From positions 1 through 64,000 of the forward strand of contig NZ_JAHACR010000002.1 of assembly GCF_018375725.1 (NCBI RefSeq): 64,000 bases of DNA. Reading direction: 5' to 3'. Source of the DNA: Burkholderia sp. GTDB taxonomy: Bacteria; Pseudomonadota; Gammaproteobacteria; Burkholderiales; Burkholderiaceae. The translations under genes and the position numbers were made by a program. This document shows, piece after piece, positions 7,564 through 15,889 of this stretch; the stretch's first letter is position 1, and each line of letters begins with the position of its first letter. A model generated the notes under the pieces. It saw only the letters and a list, made by a program, of their open reading frames with translations, ran no database searches and was not told the origin of the DNA.

Positions 7564-8166
7564 ATGATGTTGAACGCCTATTCCATGACCCGCGCGGTCC
7601 GCACCGCCGGCGAACAGATCCGAGCACGAGCGTTACTGCTCGCCATGTTCGTCGGCTCGATGTGGCTGACGTTCTTCCTGTCCGTTGCAATACCGGGGCT
7701 GCATCTCGACCGGCATGGCGTCATTCCGCGCACGCTGAGCGGTCTGCAGGGCATCCTGTTTGCTCCCTGGTTGCACGCGAACATCGGGCACCTCGTAGCG
7801 AACACGGGCGGCCTGCTGATCCTCGGCGGGCTGGTCATGTGGCCGCGCATCTCGAACTTCTACGAAGCCCTGATCGGCTCGATGCTGGGCGCCGGGCTCT
7901 GCTCCTGGCTTTTCGGCGCGGCTTGGTCCGACCATATTGGGGCAAGTGGCGTCGTGTTCGGATTTGCTGGATACCTCGTCGGCCGTGGGGTCTACACGCG
8001 CAACGTCCTCGCGATCGTGGTGGCGCTGTTCGTCGTCGGCACCTATGGCTTGAGCATGCTGCTCGGCGTGCTGCCGATCTATCCAGGAATCTCGTGGCAG
8101 AGCCATCTGGGCGGCGCGATCGGTGGATTTCTGGCAGCGCGTGGCTCCCGTGGCGAGCGCTCGTAA
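7564..8166 (+). CDS. Rhomboid-family intramembrane serine protease
   Basis: A 200 aa inner-membrane protein with about six transmembrane segments (about 22-44, 62-70, 76-92, 101-120, 128-141, 147-170) and a final helix at 180-192. The rhomboid signature is complete: H71-x-N-x-x-H76, catalytic S128 in GASG (126-129) and catalytic H181 in WQSHLGG. Family members cut substrate proteins within the membrane. The start is uncertain: ATG 7564 and 7567 lack a good ribosome binding site and ATG 7585 is possible. An 8-bp hyphenated palindrome at 7527-7543 lies just upstream. The substrate is unknown; the many single-pass exported proteins nearby are candidates. Confidence 0.85.
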   Translation: MMLNAYSMTRAVRTAGEQIRARALLLAMFVGSMWLTFFLSVAIPGLHLDRHGVIPRTLSGLQGILFAPWLHANIGHLVANTGGLLILGGLVMWPRISNFYEALIGSMLGAGLCSWLFGAAWSDHIGASGVVFGFAGYLVGRGVYTRNVLAIVVALFVVGTYGLSMLLGVLPIYPGISWQSHLGGAIGGFLAARGSRGERS

Positions 8167-8198
8167 GCGAATCTGATCAGGAAGCTCAAAGGAACCCC

Positions 8199-8813
8199 AT
8201 GAACCTCGCTGCTATGAACGAGAGACAGGCAACCCCTAAGATCATTCACTGGGTCACCGCGGCGATCGCAGTCATTTCCACTGCAACTGCGTACGCCGGC
8301 TCACCTATCCAACCGGTCAGCATCCAGTCGGAGACTCCGATCAGCAAGGTCTTGATCGGAAACTCGATCGGATGGCTTGTCCGCGTCCGTGACGATCATC
8401 GAGCGGTCACGATCGAGCGAAATGCGCAGTACGCAACTGCGACGGACATGATTTTCGTGACGCCGACCGGGCTCGTGATCTACGACATCGCAAAAGACGG
8501 TCGGGTGGATCTGAACACCGACCGACGGATCATGCGGAACGATGGAACACTCGAACTCGCGCCGGTGCGGGTATCGGTCCTCGAATTTCCGGACACGGTC
8601 AAGCAGGTCGAGTGGACGCGCCCGCTCGCTCTTCAGGTTCAGGCGGTGATCGATCATCACTACGTCGCCCTGAAGTACGCGCAGATGATCGGCGGTCCGA
8701 ATATAACCGGGCCACGCCGCCTGACGATCACTACCGAATCCGGGAAGTATTCGTTCAACGTGGTCGCCGGAACCAGCGGTGCGCCGGTGTACCGGGTAGT
8801 CGACGGAAACTGA
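8199..8813 (+). CDS. Exported hypothetical protein, 204 aa
   Basis: ATG 8199 follows AAAGGAA. The N-terminus has a long basic region then a hydrophobic segment ending in TAYAG (about residues 14-36), a likely Sec signal. The mature part is beta-rich with alternating charged and hydrophobic residues, resembling the N-terminal half of TraK/VirB9-like periplasmic proteins in style, though no specific motif confirms this. It lies 32 bases after the rhomboid gene and is followed by a strong terminator. Confidence 0.75.
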   Translation: MNLAAMNERQATPKIIHWVTAAIAVISTATAYAGSPIQPVSIQSETPISKVLIGNSIGWLVRVRDDHRAVTIERNAQYATATDMIFVTPTGLVIYDIAKDGRVDLNTDRRIMRNDGTLELAPVRVSVLEFPDTVKQVEWTRPLALQVQAVIDHHYVALKYAQMIGGPNITGPRRLTITTESGKYSFNVVAGTSGAPVYRVVDGN

Positions 8814-8876
8814 GACTCCAATAGTTGCAGTTTCATGCCGCGCGAATCGCCCGAGGCGATCGCGGATAGCCGAGTC

Positions 8877-8940
8877 GATCAAAGCAAACGGCCCGCTGCG
8901 TGCTCCCCTTAGGAGTGCCAGCGGGCCGTGTGGTTTGATC
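8877..8940. terminator. Bidirectional terminator between converging genes
   Basis: A long inverted repeat: GATCAAA and ACGGCCCGCT arms pair with AGCGGGCCGT and TTTGATC, with four mismatched bases between and an inner GCTCC/GGAGT hairpin. It lies between converging genes and has A-rich and T-rich flanks, so it may act both ways. The inner part closely matches the terminator at 1120-1162. Confidence 0.8.
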
Positions 8941-8949
8941 AACGATCGA

Positions 8950-9234
8950 TCAGTGCATCGTGGCTACGCTGTAGCCGATGACGATCAACACGGTGCAGAT
9001 CACCTGAATGACCATACCCTTCCAGCCGGCTCGCTTCAGGTTAAGCCCCATGAGTTCGGACAGCCTGTACCAGAGCATGATCGTGAAAATGAGACCGATG
9101 AAGGTCAGGTCCACATGCCTGTTGATCATGCGATCGATTCCGATCAGGATCGCGAACACTGCGACGGTGGACCCAAGACTCAGCAGCACGCTTCGCGCGT
9201 CCGGCTTGTGAATGGTCACGCCCAAAACTTTCAT
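8950..9234 (-). CDS. Small inner-membrane protein, three TM segments, 94 aa
   Basis: Three transmembrane segments at about 15-33, 41-57 and 72-92, cytosolic loops rich in Lys and Arg. The start follows CGGGGA. It is a paralogue of the protein at 32510-32797: both begin with M-[KQ]-[VI]-L-G-V, have the same three-helix layout and a matching Gly-(Leu/Ile)-(Asn/Asp)-Leu loop before the last helix. Function unknown. Confidence 0.75.
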   Translation of the reverse strand: MKVLGVTIHKPDARSVLLSLGSTVAVFAILIGIDRMINRHVDLTFIGLIFTIMLWYRLSELMGLNLKRAGWKGMVIQVICTVLIVIGYSVATMH

Positions 9235-9326
9235 TTGAATATCCCCGAAAAACAGATCACCGCGCGCTCGTTTGACGGCCTAGTGGCGGCATTGTACCCA
9301 TAAGCCAACAAGCCCTCTATGGGCGC

Positions 9327-9734
9327 CTATTGCGGCCGTTTAGCTGGCTGCGCCAGCGCATAGTCCTTGAAGTCGTGCGGGCCGAGAGAGGACCGGAAAA
9401 CGGTCTTGTTGCCGTCCTGGACGGGCGAGGCGAGTTCCTTCTTTGCCGAGTCGGCGTCGGCCCAGTCGATGTAGATGCTCCCGTTGTTGCTCACGGTTCG
9501 GATGACACCGAGGACCTTCGGATCGTGAACATAGAAGATCTCGCGGCCGCGCATCGTTTCGACATACCAGGGAATCTGATCGAGATGGATGTTCCCGGCC
9601 TCTCGGGACGCCTTGATCCTCTTCGCTCGTGCGGCATCGAATGCTGCACTATCGAAGGGAGTATTCGGGGCAGCCGGCGGCGTGCTCACGTGCGGCTGAT
9701 CGGGCAGGACAGTTTCGTATGCGACGTCGGTCAT
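9327..9734 (-). CDS. Hypothetical protein, 135 aa
   Basis: The start at 9734 (MTDVAY) is taken from a CGGAG site; the reading frame stays open upstream but without a ribosome binding site. Residues 1-40 are Pro-rich and probably unstructured; the rest has a compact alpha-beta look (IPWYVETMRGREIFYVHD). No signal peptide. A 250-base gap separates it from the divergent exported protein at 9985; I see no convincing promoter there. Confidence 0.65.
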   Translation of the reverse strand: MTDVAYETVLPDQPHVSTPPAAPNTPFDSAAFDAARAKRIKASREAGNIHLDQIPWYVETMRGREIFYVHDPKVLGVIRTVSNNGSIYIDWADADSAKKELASPVQDGNKTVFRSSLGPHDFKDYALAQPAKRPQ

Positions 9735-9984
9735 GGGCTGGCGCTCCGGTGAGGAGAGGCCAGAGTGCCATGCCAGCGCGCCATTGCAAGACGGTACGTG
9801 GAGGACCACGTTTGGATTTCGGCGGCACATCGTCTTCCCACGGTTGTCGTGGCGAAAGATGCCCCGTATAGACCCTGATTCAGCGTTTCTGACGGGCCCG
9901 GCGGTCAATAACATCCAGCTATCCGGCCGCGACTGATGACGTCTGGCTATCAGACCGGTCGATTTCTGGAACGGAGCCCTCTAC

Positions 9985-10740
9985 ATGAATCGCAGCTTTC
10001 TGGCCACGCTGGCTGTTGCACTCTCCCTGGCGGTCTCGCCCGTCACTTGGGCCCGCGGAGGCGGGGGTGGGGGCGGTGGCGGCCACTCCGGCTTCGGTTC
10101 AAGCCATGCCTCGTCCAGCTCGCACAGTTCGTCAAGCGGTAGCAGCCTGGGTAGCGGCTTCGGCAGCTCACGTTCGAACGTTTCGAGCTCGAGTGCGAGT
10201 GTCTCTCGTTCCAGCCCGTCCCTTGGCACCGCGCTATACAACAGCCAGGCGTCGCGGCAGGCCGCTGCCACGTACAACCGTCCGGCCCCGGCCCCGGCCC
10301 CGGCGCCGGTCTACACAAACGCTGGCGGCACCGGTGACTATTCGGGCAGTGCATCAACGGGGAACCGCTACAACTCGCCTGCGCCGATCGTTGTGCACCA
10401 CTACGACAACTCCGGAAGTGGCAGTAGCAACTTCCTGTTCGGATGGATGCTTGGGCATGAAAGCTCGCGCTCCGCGCCCGTCGTGATCGAGCAGCGGCCG
10501 TCCCAGCCGGTTTACGTGCAGTCCGGGAGTATCGCGGACACTGGGTCGCAGCCGGCAAGCAACGCTGGATCGTCGACGGGCGCTATTGCGCCGTCAGTAG
10601 CCCATACCGGTAGCCAGATCCTGCATGTCCTGCTTTGGATCGCAGGTATCGGTGTGATCGGGTTCGCATCCTACAGGCTCTGGACCAACTGGTCGGCCCG
10701 CAAGGACAGCTATACCGCGACGAATCACTACAAGCTGTGA
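9985..10740 (+). CDS. Gly/Ser-rich exported protein with C-terminal membrane anchor
   Basis: A 251 aa protein. It has a Sec signal (residues 1-24, ending TWARG), then a low-complexity Gly run and Ser-rich tract (25-80), a short Pro-Ala repeat (about 100-108), and one transmembrane segment near the C-terminus (about 211-231) followed by a basic tail. ATG 9985 follows GGAACGGAG. Such proteins are often found beside PspA-like and DUF2491 genes, as here, which hints at an envelope-stress role. Confidence 0.75.
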   Translation: MNRSFLATLAVALSLAVSPVTWARGGGGGGGGGHSGFGSSHASSSSHSSSSGSSLGSGFGSSRSNVSSSSASVSRSSPSLGTALYNSQASRQAAATYNRPAPAPAPAPVYTNAGGTGDYSGSASTGNRYNSPAPIVVHHYDNSGSGSSNFLFGWMLGHESSRSAPVVIEQRPSQPVYVQSGSIADTGSQPASNAGSSTGAIAPSVAHTGSQILHVLLWIAGIGVIGFASYRLWTNWSARKDSYTATNHYKL

Positions 10741-10749
10741 GGCGGAACG

Positions 10750-10784
10750 GGAAACCAAGCCGGTGACGCCGGCTTGCCGTTTCC
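10750..10784 (+). repeat. Two-part hairpin between genes
   Basis: GGAAAC/GTTTCC outer arms enclose AAGCCGG/CCGGCTT inner arms, with no T run. It lies between the Gly/Ser-rich gene and the YjfK-like gene and may attenuate readthrough. Confidence 0.5.
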
Positions 10785-10826
10785 TCCTCATGGCGACCCA
10801 TGCATATCACGATTCAGAGACCCACA

Positions 10827-11630
10827 ATGAGCCTCTTCAATTTCGCCAGCCGCATAGTCGACCAGAAGCTGGACGACTCTGCTCGCGCCCATGCCCCGAA
10901 GCTCGACCGCGTGGATACGGGTCTGCCGTTCAACGCGCAGATCGGCGCGCTGCTGGTGATCCCGCGCGCTGAGTTCGCGCTGCTCGACGCAAGTCTGCTG
11001 GATACGCCGAAGGACGCTCACCTGCCTATCGAATCGGCAAGTCGTCTGCATATGAACGGCGACGAGGACCTCAAGCTCTTTCGGCTCTACACGTCCTTAG
11101 GCGAGGACCGGCTCGGCATCGGCGGCGCGTTTCTGCAGGTGCTCTGCGGCGCGGACAGCCTCGAGGATATCCGCGACGTCGCGTATTACCAGTTCCTCAC
11201 GCGCCAGTACCCGGTGACAGCCGAGGAACAGGCACCGTTCCGCGGCGAAGGCTTCGGGTTGGGCGAGATGGACTACTACATGGCGGAAGACCAGCTTTCG
11301 CAGATCAGCGGTATGAGCGATTCCCGTCTGGACGCGCTGCTGCCCGGCGACATCGCTGAGATTCATTTCACGCGCGAGGGGGGCGTGGGCCAGTACGTGT
11401 CTCCCTTCCGGGCCACGGAGAACCGGCTGGACGACGCGGTTGGCGATCGCGGAATGAAGAAGGATCTCTCGTTCATGCAGTACACGCGGACGCTTGCTGG
11501 CGGGCAGTCTGAACGCCTCCTGATCTCGTTCGAAAACGTGCTCAGTCGCGACGGCCAGACGTCAGCGGCGGTGTACGTCGATTTCCTGGCCGGGCTCGCG
11601 CTCGACCGCAATAAGGTCAAGGTGCTGTAG
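10827..11630 (+). CDS. YjfK-like protein (DUF2491 family, tentative)
   Basis: A 267 aa soluble protein. The central stretch with GGAFLQVLCG followed by a Tyr-rich region and GLGEMDYY resembles the DUF2491 (YjfK) pattern of a conserved Leu-Gln core; the assignment is from memory. It is supported by the next gene encoding a PspA/YjfJ-like coiled coil, since yjfJ and yjfK are neighbours in enterobacteria. The start is taken at MSLFNF (10827); ATG 10800 is also possible, and neither has a strong ribosome binding site. Confidence 0.65.
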   Translation: MSLFNFASRIVDQKLDDSARAHAPKLDRVDTGLPFNAQIGALLVIPRAEFALLDASLLDTPKDAHLPIESASRLHMNGDEDLKLFRLYTSLGEDRLGIGGAFLQVLCGADSLEDIRDVAYYQFLTRQYPVTAEEQAPFRGEGFGLGEMDYYMAEDQLSQISGMSDSRLDALLPGDIAEIHFTREGGVGQYVSPFRATENRLDDAVGDRGMKKDLSFMQYTRTLAGGQSERLLISFENVLSRDGQTSAAVYVDFLAGLALDRNKVKVL

Positions 11631-11675
11631 CGCCGGCCATTTCACTTTCGCCATCCCCCTCAAGGAGTTTTGCAC

Positions 11676-12434
11676 ATGTCTGGTTGGAGCCTCACGGCAG
11701 CCCTCATCAAGAAGCATGTCGGTGTTCTCGGCGACAGCATCGCCACGGCCATCGCGTCGTTCGACCCGGAAACCGCGACGCAGGTGGACCGGGACAACTT
11801 GGCAGCGAAGCTGCGTGAAGTCGCGATGAAACTCGCCGACGCGAAGCACAAAAACGCGGCCGCGCAGCAGGCGGCAACGGATCTGGCGACGAGCATCGCG
11901 ACCGATGAGAAAGCGGCCGAGATCCTGATCGCGAAGTTCGACAAGAAGGAGATCGACGAAGCGACGCTCAACGAGTTCACGAGCAACCTCGAATCGAACA
12001 AGGCGAAGCTGCCGGGCCTGCAGCAGGATGCGGCAGCCACGCAGCAGCTCGTCGACACGCTTCAGGACATCCTGAACACCGTCGAGAAAAACCTCAACGA
12101 ATTCGACGCCAAGGCGAAAGCCGCGATCAGCAGCCTCAACCAGGCACGTGCGGATGAAGAGCGCGCGAACCTGCGGCGCCAGCAACAGGACGAACTGAAC
12201 GCGCTGCGCTCGGGTACGGGCGGCGCGTCGACGGGGCTCGCCGCGCTGAACCGGGCGGCCGACGCCGCTCGTGTGCGTGCGGATGCCGCGACGACGATTG
12301 CCGACATCGGCCAGAAGCCGATCGATCGCCAGAATGCCGTTGAAGAAGCCCGTCGTATCGCCGCCGGCGGCGCGGACCCGGCGACGGAGTCTGCCGTGGA
12401 GCGGCTGCGTCGAGTGGCCGCGGCGGGCAAGTAG
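11676..12434 (+). CDS. PspA/IM30-family coiled-coil protein (YjfJ-like)
   Basis: A 252 aa protein, almost all helical, rich in Ala, Lys, Glu and Gln, with heptad patterns from about residue 35 to 180, as in PspA/IM30/YjfJ. These proteins form rods or rings on the inner membrane and protect it during stress. ATG 11676 follows AAGGAG by 9 bases. It follows the DUF2491-like gene by 45 bases and is closed by a terminator at 12454, so the two form one unit. Confidence 0.75.
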   Translation: MSGWSLTAALIKKHVGVLGDSIATAIASFDPETATQVDRDNLAAKLREVAMKLADAKHKNAAAQQAATDLATSIATDEKAAEILIAKFDKKEIDEATLNEFTSNLESNKAKLPGLQQDAAATQQLVDTLQDILNTVEKNLNEFDAKAKAAISSLNQARADEERANLRRQQQDELNALRSGTGGASTGLAALNRAADAARVRADAATTIADIGQKPIDRQNAVEEARRIAAGGADPATESAVERLRRVAAAGK

Positions 12435-12453
12435 GCTACGCGGCTACAGGACG

Positions 12454-12477
12454 GCCGGGCGATGCCCGGCTGTTTTC
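12454..12477 (+). terminator. Intrinsic terminator of the YjfK/PspA unit
   Basis: GCCGGGC-GAT-GCCCGGC followed by TGTTTT. Confidence 0.85.
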
Positions 12478-12538
12478 ATTGCGCGGGGTAGTCTCATCAG
12501 GAGGCGTCTGAAGCGGCGCGCCGCCGCTGCGATGAGGG

Positions 12539-12985
12539 TTATTCGGCGATCTTCTCGGCCAGAAGCTTGAGCGTGAGCACGTTCTCGGACGTGGCCCGCA
12601 CCCACTGGCCCGCCTCGTTTGCTTGCCACACGTCGCCGGTTTCGAGATCTACGGACAGCCACTTTGCTGGGCAGCGGGAGGTGATCTCGAGTTTAGTCAG
12701 TGCTGTTTCCGCAACCGGCCGGCCATCGATCAGTTTGCGGGGGCAGTCGGAGACGCCCACAAAACGCCAGTGGACGTGCCCCGACTTCACCAGCTTGTCC
12801 TCTTTGCGGGCTTGCTTCATAAACAGATCGGCAGCCTTGATGGCTAGCTCGCGCTGATCGCGTCTCACGCTTTTCGCGAGGTACTCGATCACCTGCGAGC
12901 GGCGAATGTACGGCACCTTCGCGTTCAGTATCATGAACGTCGCCCAAGCAGATTCGAGTTTCTTGTCGGTTTGGCTCGTGGCCAT
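12539..12985 (-). CDS. Hypothetical protein downstream of HipA, 148 aa
   Basis: A soluble protein with an N-terminal helical half (residues 10-70, including a YIRRSQVIEYLAKS helix pair) and a beta-rich C-terminal half that ends with a helix. The start at 12985 is placed after a weak GGGA site. It lies 50 bases downstream of hipA on the same strand, so it may be a third gene of the toxin-antitoxin operon. I recognise no family. Confidence 0.7.
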   Translation of the reverse strand: MATSQTDKKLESAWATFMILNAKVPYIRRSQVIEYLAKSVRRDQRELAIKAADLFMKQARKEDKLVKSGHVHWRFVGVSDCPRKLIDGRPVAETALTKLEITSRCPAKWLSVDLETGDVWQANEAGQWVRATSENVLTLKLLAEKIAE

Positions 12986-13035
12986 GGTGTGGTCCCGTGT
13001 CGAGAATTGTTGGCGAAATGCCTGCGGCCCGGCAA

Positions 13036-14370
13036 TCAAACCATGGGCAGCAGCAGCGACTGGATTCGATGTGTCTCCATGGGACTCACGCTTGCTTGAG
13101 CCGCAAACTCGGGCCAGCGTGCGACCGCATCCTGAACCTCGGCGATGACGCGACGGATCGAACCGACACCGAACAGATCGGCCTCATCCAGGAAATCGTC
13201 GATCGTGAAGTCCTTGAACTTGCCATTCACGGACATTAGGTGCTGATGCGTCCATTCCCCATTCGGGTTATGCGCGAAGGTCACGTCGTAGGCCGGCGCC
13301 AGTTCCCACGCGCGGCCGCGGCGCAGACGGAATGAGAAATTCTTCGAGTGATCGTCGCAGTTGCGCGCCATGACGTTGAACACCATCCGGCGAAACGCCT
13401 CTTCCATGTCCTCGTACGGCAGCTCCAGATCGCGGATCGTCCCGAACAGCTGAGCATAGGCGTTCGTCCCCTTTTTTTTGAAGTCGATATGCGCCATCGC
13501 GCACAACGTCTGCATGTGGTGACGGACATTGCCCGTTTCCCGATCGAACCGGCGGGTCATGAAGTGCGCACGACCGTTTTCCTCGAGAAGCCGGCAGGGC
13601 GACATCGTGATCTTCGCGGCCGTGGCCATCAGGTAGTAGGCGTATTCGATGCGGCCATAATCTTGGCTGGCGCCGAGCTCGTGGTCCTTGCCCATTCCGT
13701 CGAACTTGAGAAGCCAGTGCTCGAATCCGTCCGGTACGTCCAGCTGTCCGGACAGGATCTCGTTCGTTGCCGGATTCAAGGCGATCACGGCCTTTGCCCG
13801 CGCTCCGCCGGCCGACGTGCCGACGTCGATGATGCTGCGCAACGCCGCATTCGTGCCGTCATCGCCGTCCGCGACGCCGTGGACAGCCCGCCGCGCTTCC
13901 TCAACCAGATCGCTCAGCTTGATCGAGGTCGGCACGCGCTTGTGACCACCGCGCGAAGGTTTGAAGATTAGGGCACCCATCGCACGAGAGTTCATGTACG
14001 CCAAGCGATCGAGTGGCGTCACGTCCTTGGCGGAAATACCCTGCTCGGCCATGTAGCGGTCGATCAGCGCGTTGCCGAAGTCGTCGGGCAGAGCATCCGC
14101 CAGCAGCGCGGGTAAGCGCTTGTACGTAACCTCCGGGAGATTCGGGAACAGAAACGGGCCGCTGCGCTCGGTCGGCATCTGAAGCGGAGCCGGCTCGACG
14201 CCAGACTCAATGAAGTTGGGCGCCCAGGCAAAGGCGTAGTAGCCGTAGCCGGGATCGAGGGCGACGGCGCCGATCAGTTCGTCCCAGAGATAGACCTCGA
14301 CGCGGTCCACGTGCTGGTAGGCGGCGCGGCGCGGTCTCTTGCGGCGGGTTTTCGGTGCGGTAGTGGCCAT
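13036..14370 (-). CDS. hipA: HipA-family serine/threonine kinase toxin
   Basis: A 444 aa HipA-like kinase. The N-terminal subdomain starts VEVYLWDELIGAVAL (24-38). Kinase motifs are visible: the Gly-rich loop GTSAGGARAK (184-193), RFDR (274-277), the catalytic loop NCDDHSKNF (337-345, with the base Asp339 or 340 and Asn344) and the DFG-like PAYDV (359-363). E. coli HipA phosphorylates GltX and causes dormancy; the substrate here is unknown. The basic N-terminal extension (residues 1-20) is unusual. It lies 10 bases downstream of the HipB-like gene. Confidence 0.9.
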   Translation of the reverse strand: MATTAPKTRRKRPRRAAYQHVDRVEVYLWDELIGAVALDPGYGYYAFAWAPNFIESGVEPAPLQMPTERSGPFLFPNLPEVTYKRLPALLADALPDDFGNALIDRYMAEQGISAKDVTPLDRLAYMNSRAMGALIFKPSRGGHKRVPTSIKLSDLVEEARRAVHGVADGDDGTNAALRSIIDVGTSAGGARAKAVIALNPATNEILSGQLDVPDGFEHWLLKFDGMGKDHELGASQDYGRIEYAYYLMATAAKITMSPCRLLEENGRAHFMTRRFDRETGNVRHHMQTLCAMAHIDFKKKGTNAYAQLFGTIRDLELPYEDMEEAFRRMVFNVMARNCDDHSKNFSFRLRRGRAWELAPAYDVTFAHNPNGEWTHQHLMSVNGKFKDFTIDDFLDEADLFGVGSIRRVIAEVQDAVARWPEFAAQASVSPMETHRIQSLLLPMV

Positions 14371-14380
14371 GCGCTTTCGT

Positions 14381-14722
14381 TCAGGAGGAGCGGGTGGATC
14401 GGATCGACTTCGCGCTCGCGCTGCTCTTGCTGCGCGCACGCGTGCGGACGGCGCCGGTGCGAGGCATCGTCATCGGATTGATGGTCGCGACGGGTGCCAG
14501 GCTGTCGATCCACGATTCCTGACCCAGTGCTCGCAAGACGCTCACGAGCGTGCGCAACGTGCAGCCGCTGCCGTTCTCAAGGTTCTTGAGGGCGGTTCGG
14601 CTCACGCCGGCGCGCTCGGCCAGGGTGATCTGTTCGATGTTCCGCTGCAGGCGCAGCGCCTTGATGTTCTCGCCGACGCGAGCGACCATCTGGTCGGGCG
14701 TCATAGACTTTGAAGTTGCCAT
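14381..14722 (-). CDS. hipB: HipB-like Xre-family antitoxin
   Basis: A 113 aa protein. Residues 15-70 form an Xre helix-turn-helix (NIKALRLQRNIEQITLAERAG, recognition helix in VSRTALKNLENG, then TLRTLVSVLRALG). The tail from about 85 is basic and Ser-rich. The start at 14722 (MATSKS) follows GAGG. It should bind HipA and repress its own promoter; three operator-like repeats lie upstream. Confidence 0.9.
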   Translation of the reverse strand: MATSKSMTPDQMVARVGENIKALRLQRNIEQITLAERAGVSRTALKNLENGSGCTLRTLVSVLRALGQESWIDSLAPVATINPMTMPRTGAVRTRARSKSSASAKSIRSTRSS

Positions 14723-14725
14723 AAT

Positions 14726-14883
14726 GGCCTCATTTAAGCTCGCAGCCACAGGATGATGGTCAACAAGGGTTCTAAACAAGACCATTGTAGTAAATGGCTC
14801 GCGGAATGCAATACTTGAAGTCTCAAGGGCTTCAAAAAGAGCCACAAATATAAAAATTCGCGATAACGGCTTTAAATGAAGCC
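14726..14883 (-). promoter_or_regulatory. hipBA promoter with three operator-like repeats
   Basis: On the - strand, TTGCAT (14811-14806) and TACAAT (14789-14784) are 16 bases apart. Three 16-base imperfect palindromes of the form GGCTYTWWWTGAAGCC, some inverted, lie at 14726-14741 (next to the start codon), 14828-14843 and 14868-14883. The last two are 40 bases apart, about four helical turns. They are likely HipB sites and suggest cooperative autorepression. Confidence 0.65.
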
Positions 14884-15053
14884 ATAGATGAGCGATCCGC
14901 TGGGGAGAAGCAGAAACAGCGATTCCGGACTGGATTTGTGCGCGCAGACGCCGATATCAGGGAGGGATGGCCAGAGATTCCCAAGTCGAATGGCGCGGCT
15001 GGCGACCCGTCATTGTCGTGTGGCGAGATATGCGGCAGGGCATCCGCGAGGGC
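14884..15053. other. Intergenic stretch without visible function
   Basis: Part of the 385-base gap between hipB and the next + strand gene. Outside the hipBA regulatory block and the promoter at 15054 I see no ORF with a ribosome binding site, no hairpin with a T run and no repeat. Confidence 0.5.
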
Positions 15054-15081
15054 TAGAACCGTTGGGCTGCGTCGCTAGAAT
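15054..15081 (+). promoter_or_regulatory. Sigma70-like promoter, 16-base spacer
   Basis: TAGAAC (15054-15059), 16 bases, TAGAAT (15076-15081), 27 bases before the next start. The flanks match others of the set (CTNGAACC at the -35, GCTAGAATTGG at the -10). Confidence 0.6.
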
Positions 15082-15107
15082 TGGCACCGATAGAGGAGCA
15101 TCTAACC

Positions 15108-15401
15108 ATGACTACCAAGTTGACGAGGGTCGCTGGGAGCGAGAAGTCCGCGCATCAGCAGGTCCACGTGGGCGAGAACACCGTCGGGGAGATCTGGCGC
15201 GAGAAGGTCAAGGTCGTCGTGAGCAAGCTCACGGCGCCACGGGTGACGGCCGAGCGGTGGCGTTGGTTTGCGAAGCAGGCCCGCAGCACGATTACGCTGG
15301 GTCGCGGCACCCGTGCAGCCATGCTGCTGGGCCCGGGCTTCAAGACGAAGGATGAGGCGATGGCCGTCCTGATGGGGACAACTTCGCGCGCAGGCGCTTG
15401 A
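15108..15401 (+). CDS. Hypothetical protein, 97 aa
   Basis: ATG 15108 follows GAGGAG by 8 bases. A basic soluble protein with a Trp-rich stretch (RVTAERWRWFAKQAR) followed by a Gly-rich loop and a short helix. It opens a tight run of six genes from 15.1 to 16.9 kb. I recognise no family. Confidence 0.7.
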   Translation: MTTKLTRVAGSEKSAHQQVHVGENTVGEIWREKVKVVVSKLTAPRVTAERWRWFAKQARSTITLGRGTRAAMLLGPGFKTKDEAMAVLMGTTSRAGA

Positions 15402-15408
15402 GGATCTC

Positions 15409-15699
15409 ATGAGCAAGTACGAAAAGCTGGACCAACTCATTCTCGACCGGATCGGCGCAACGCCGGCACCAGGGCTGTTGACGTCGGCCGAGCCGGTGCC
15501 GTTCCTCCTGCTCAGCGCGAATCCCGCGATCAGCGCCGAAAGCGAACGCCTTGCGCAGATCGAAAAGGCCGAAGCCAGGCACGGGAAAAGCACCGCCCCG
15601 GGATGGCGCATCATCGATCGCCGCCTGCAGGCGCTTCGCAAGGCCGAGAAAATCCGGTCGACGGGCAAGGGTTGGGTGTGCGTCGGCGAGGCCGCCTGA
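15409..15699 (+). CDS. Hypothetical protein with C-terminal DRRLQALRKAEKI motif, 96 aa
   Basis: ATG 15409 lies 7 bases after the preceding stop, with GAGGATC upstream. The N-terminus YEKLDQLILDRI and the C-terminus DRRLQALRKAEKI...GKGWVCV look like a small winged helix: the C-terminal half predicts a helix and a wing. A paralogue of exactly the same length, interrupted by TGA, lies at 37289-37579. A role as a small DNA-binding regulator is possible but unproven. Confidence 0.75.
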   Translation: MSKYEKLDQLILDRIGATPAPGLLTSAEPVPFLLLSANPAISAESERLAQIEKAEARHGKSTAPGWRIIDRRLQALRKAEKIRSTGKGWVCVGEAA

Positions 15700-15869
15700 T
15701 GATGGCACAGACGCTCTACCGGGTAGTCGAAACCGTCTGGAAGGAACAAGGTCGCGTGACGATCGATATCGGCAGCACGTGGAAACCGCAGAAGGCGGCG
15801 CGCGAGGAGATGAACCTACGTGCCGCCAAGAACCCGGCCAAGCAGTACTCGCTCGAGCGGCAGAAGTAA
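15699..15869 (+). CDS. Hypothetical protein, 56 aa
   Basis: Starts at ATG 15699, which overlaps the preceding stop as TGATG, so it is translationally coupled. A second ATG follows at 15702. The short protein is basic at its C-terminus and has an amphipathic central helix. I recognise no family. Confidence 0.65.
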   Translation: MMAQTLYRVVETVWKEQGRVTIDIGSTWKPQKAAREEMNLRAAKNPAKQYSLERQK

Positions 15870-15889
15870 CGAACAAGGAATTGCACATC

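Noticed and set aside
14888..15355. Open frame upstream of the gene at 15108
   Set aside because: No ribosome binding site; it overlaps a better supported gene and its promoter in another frame.
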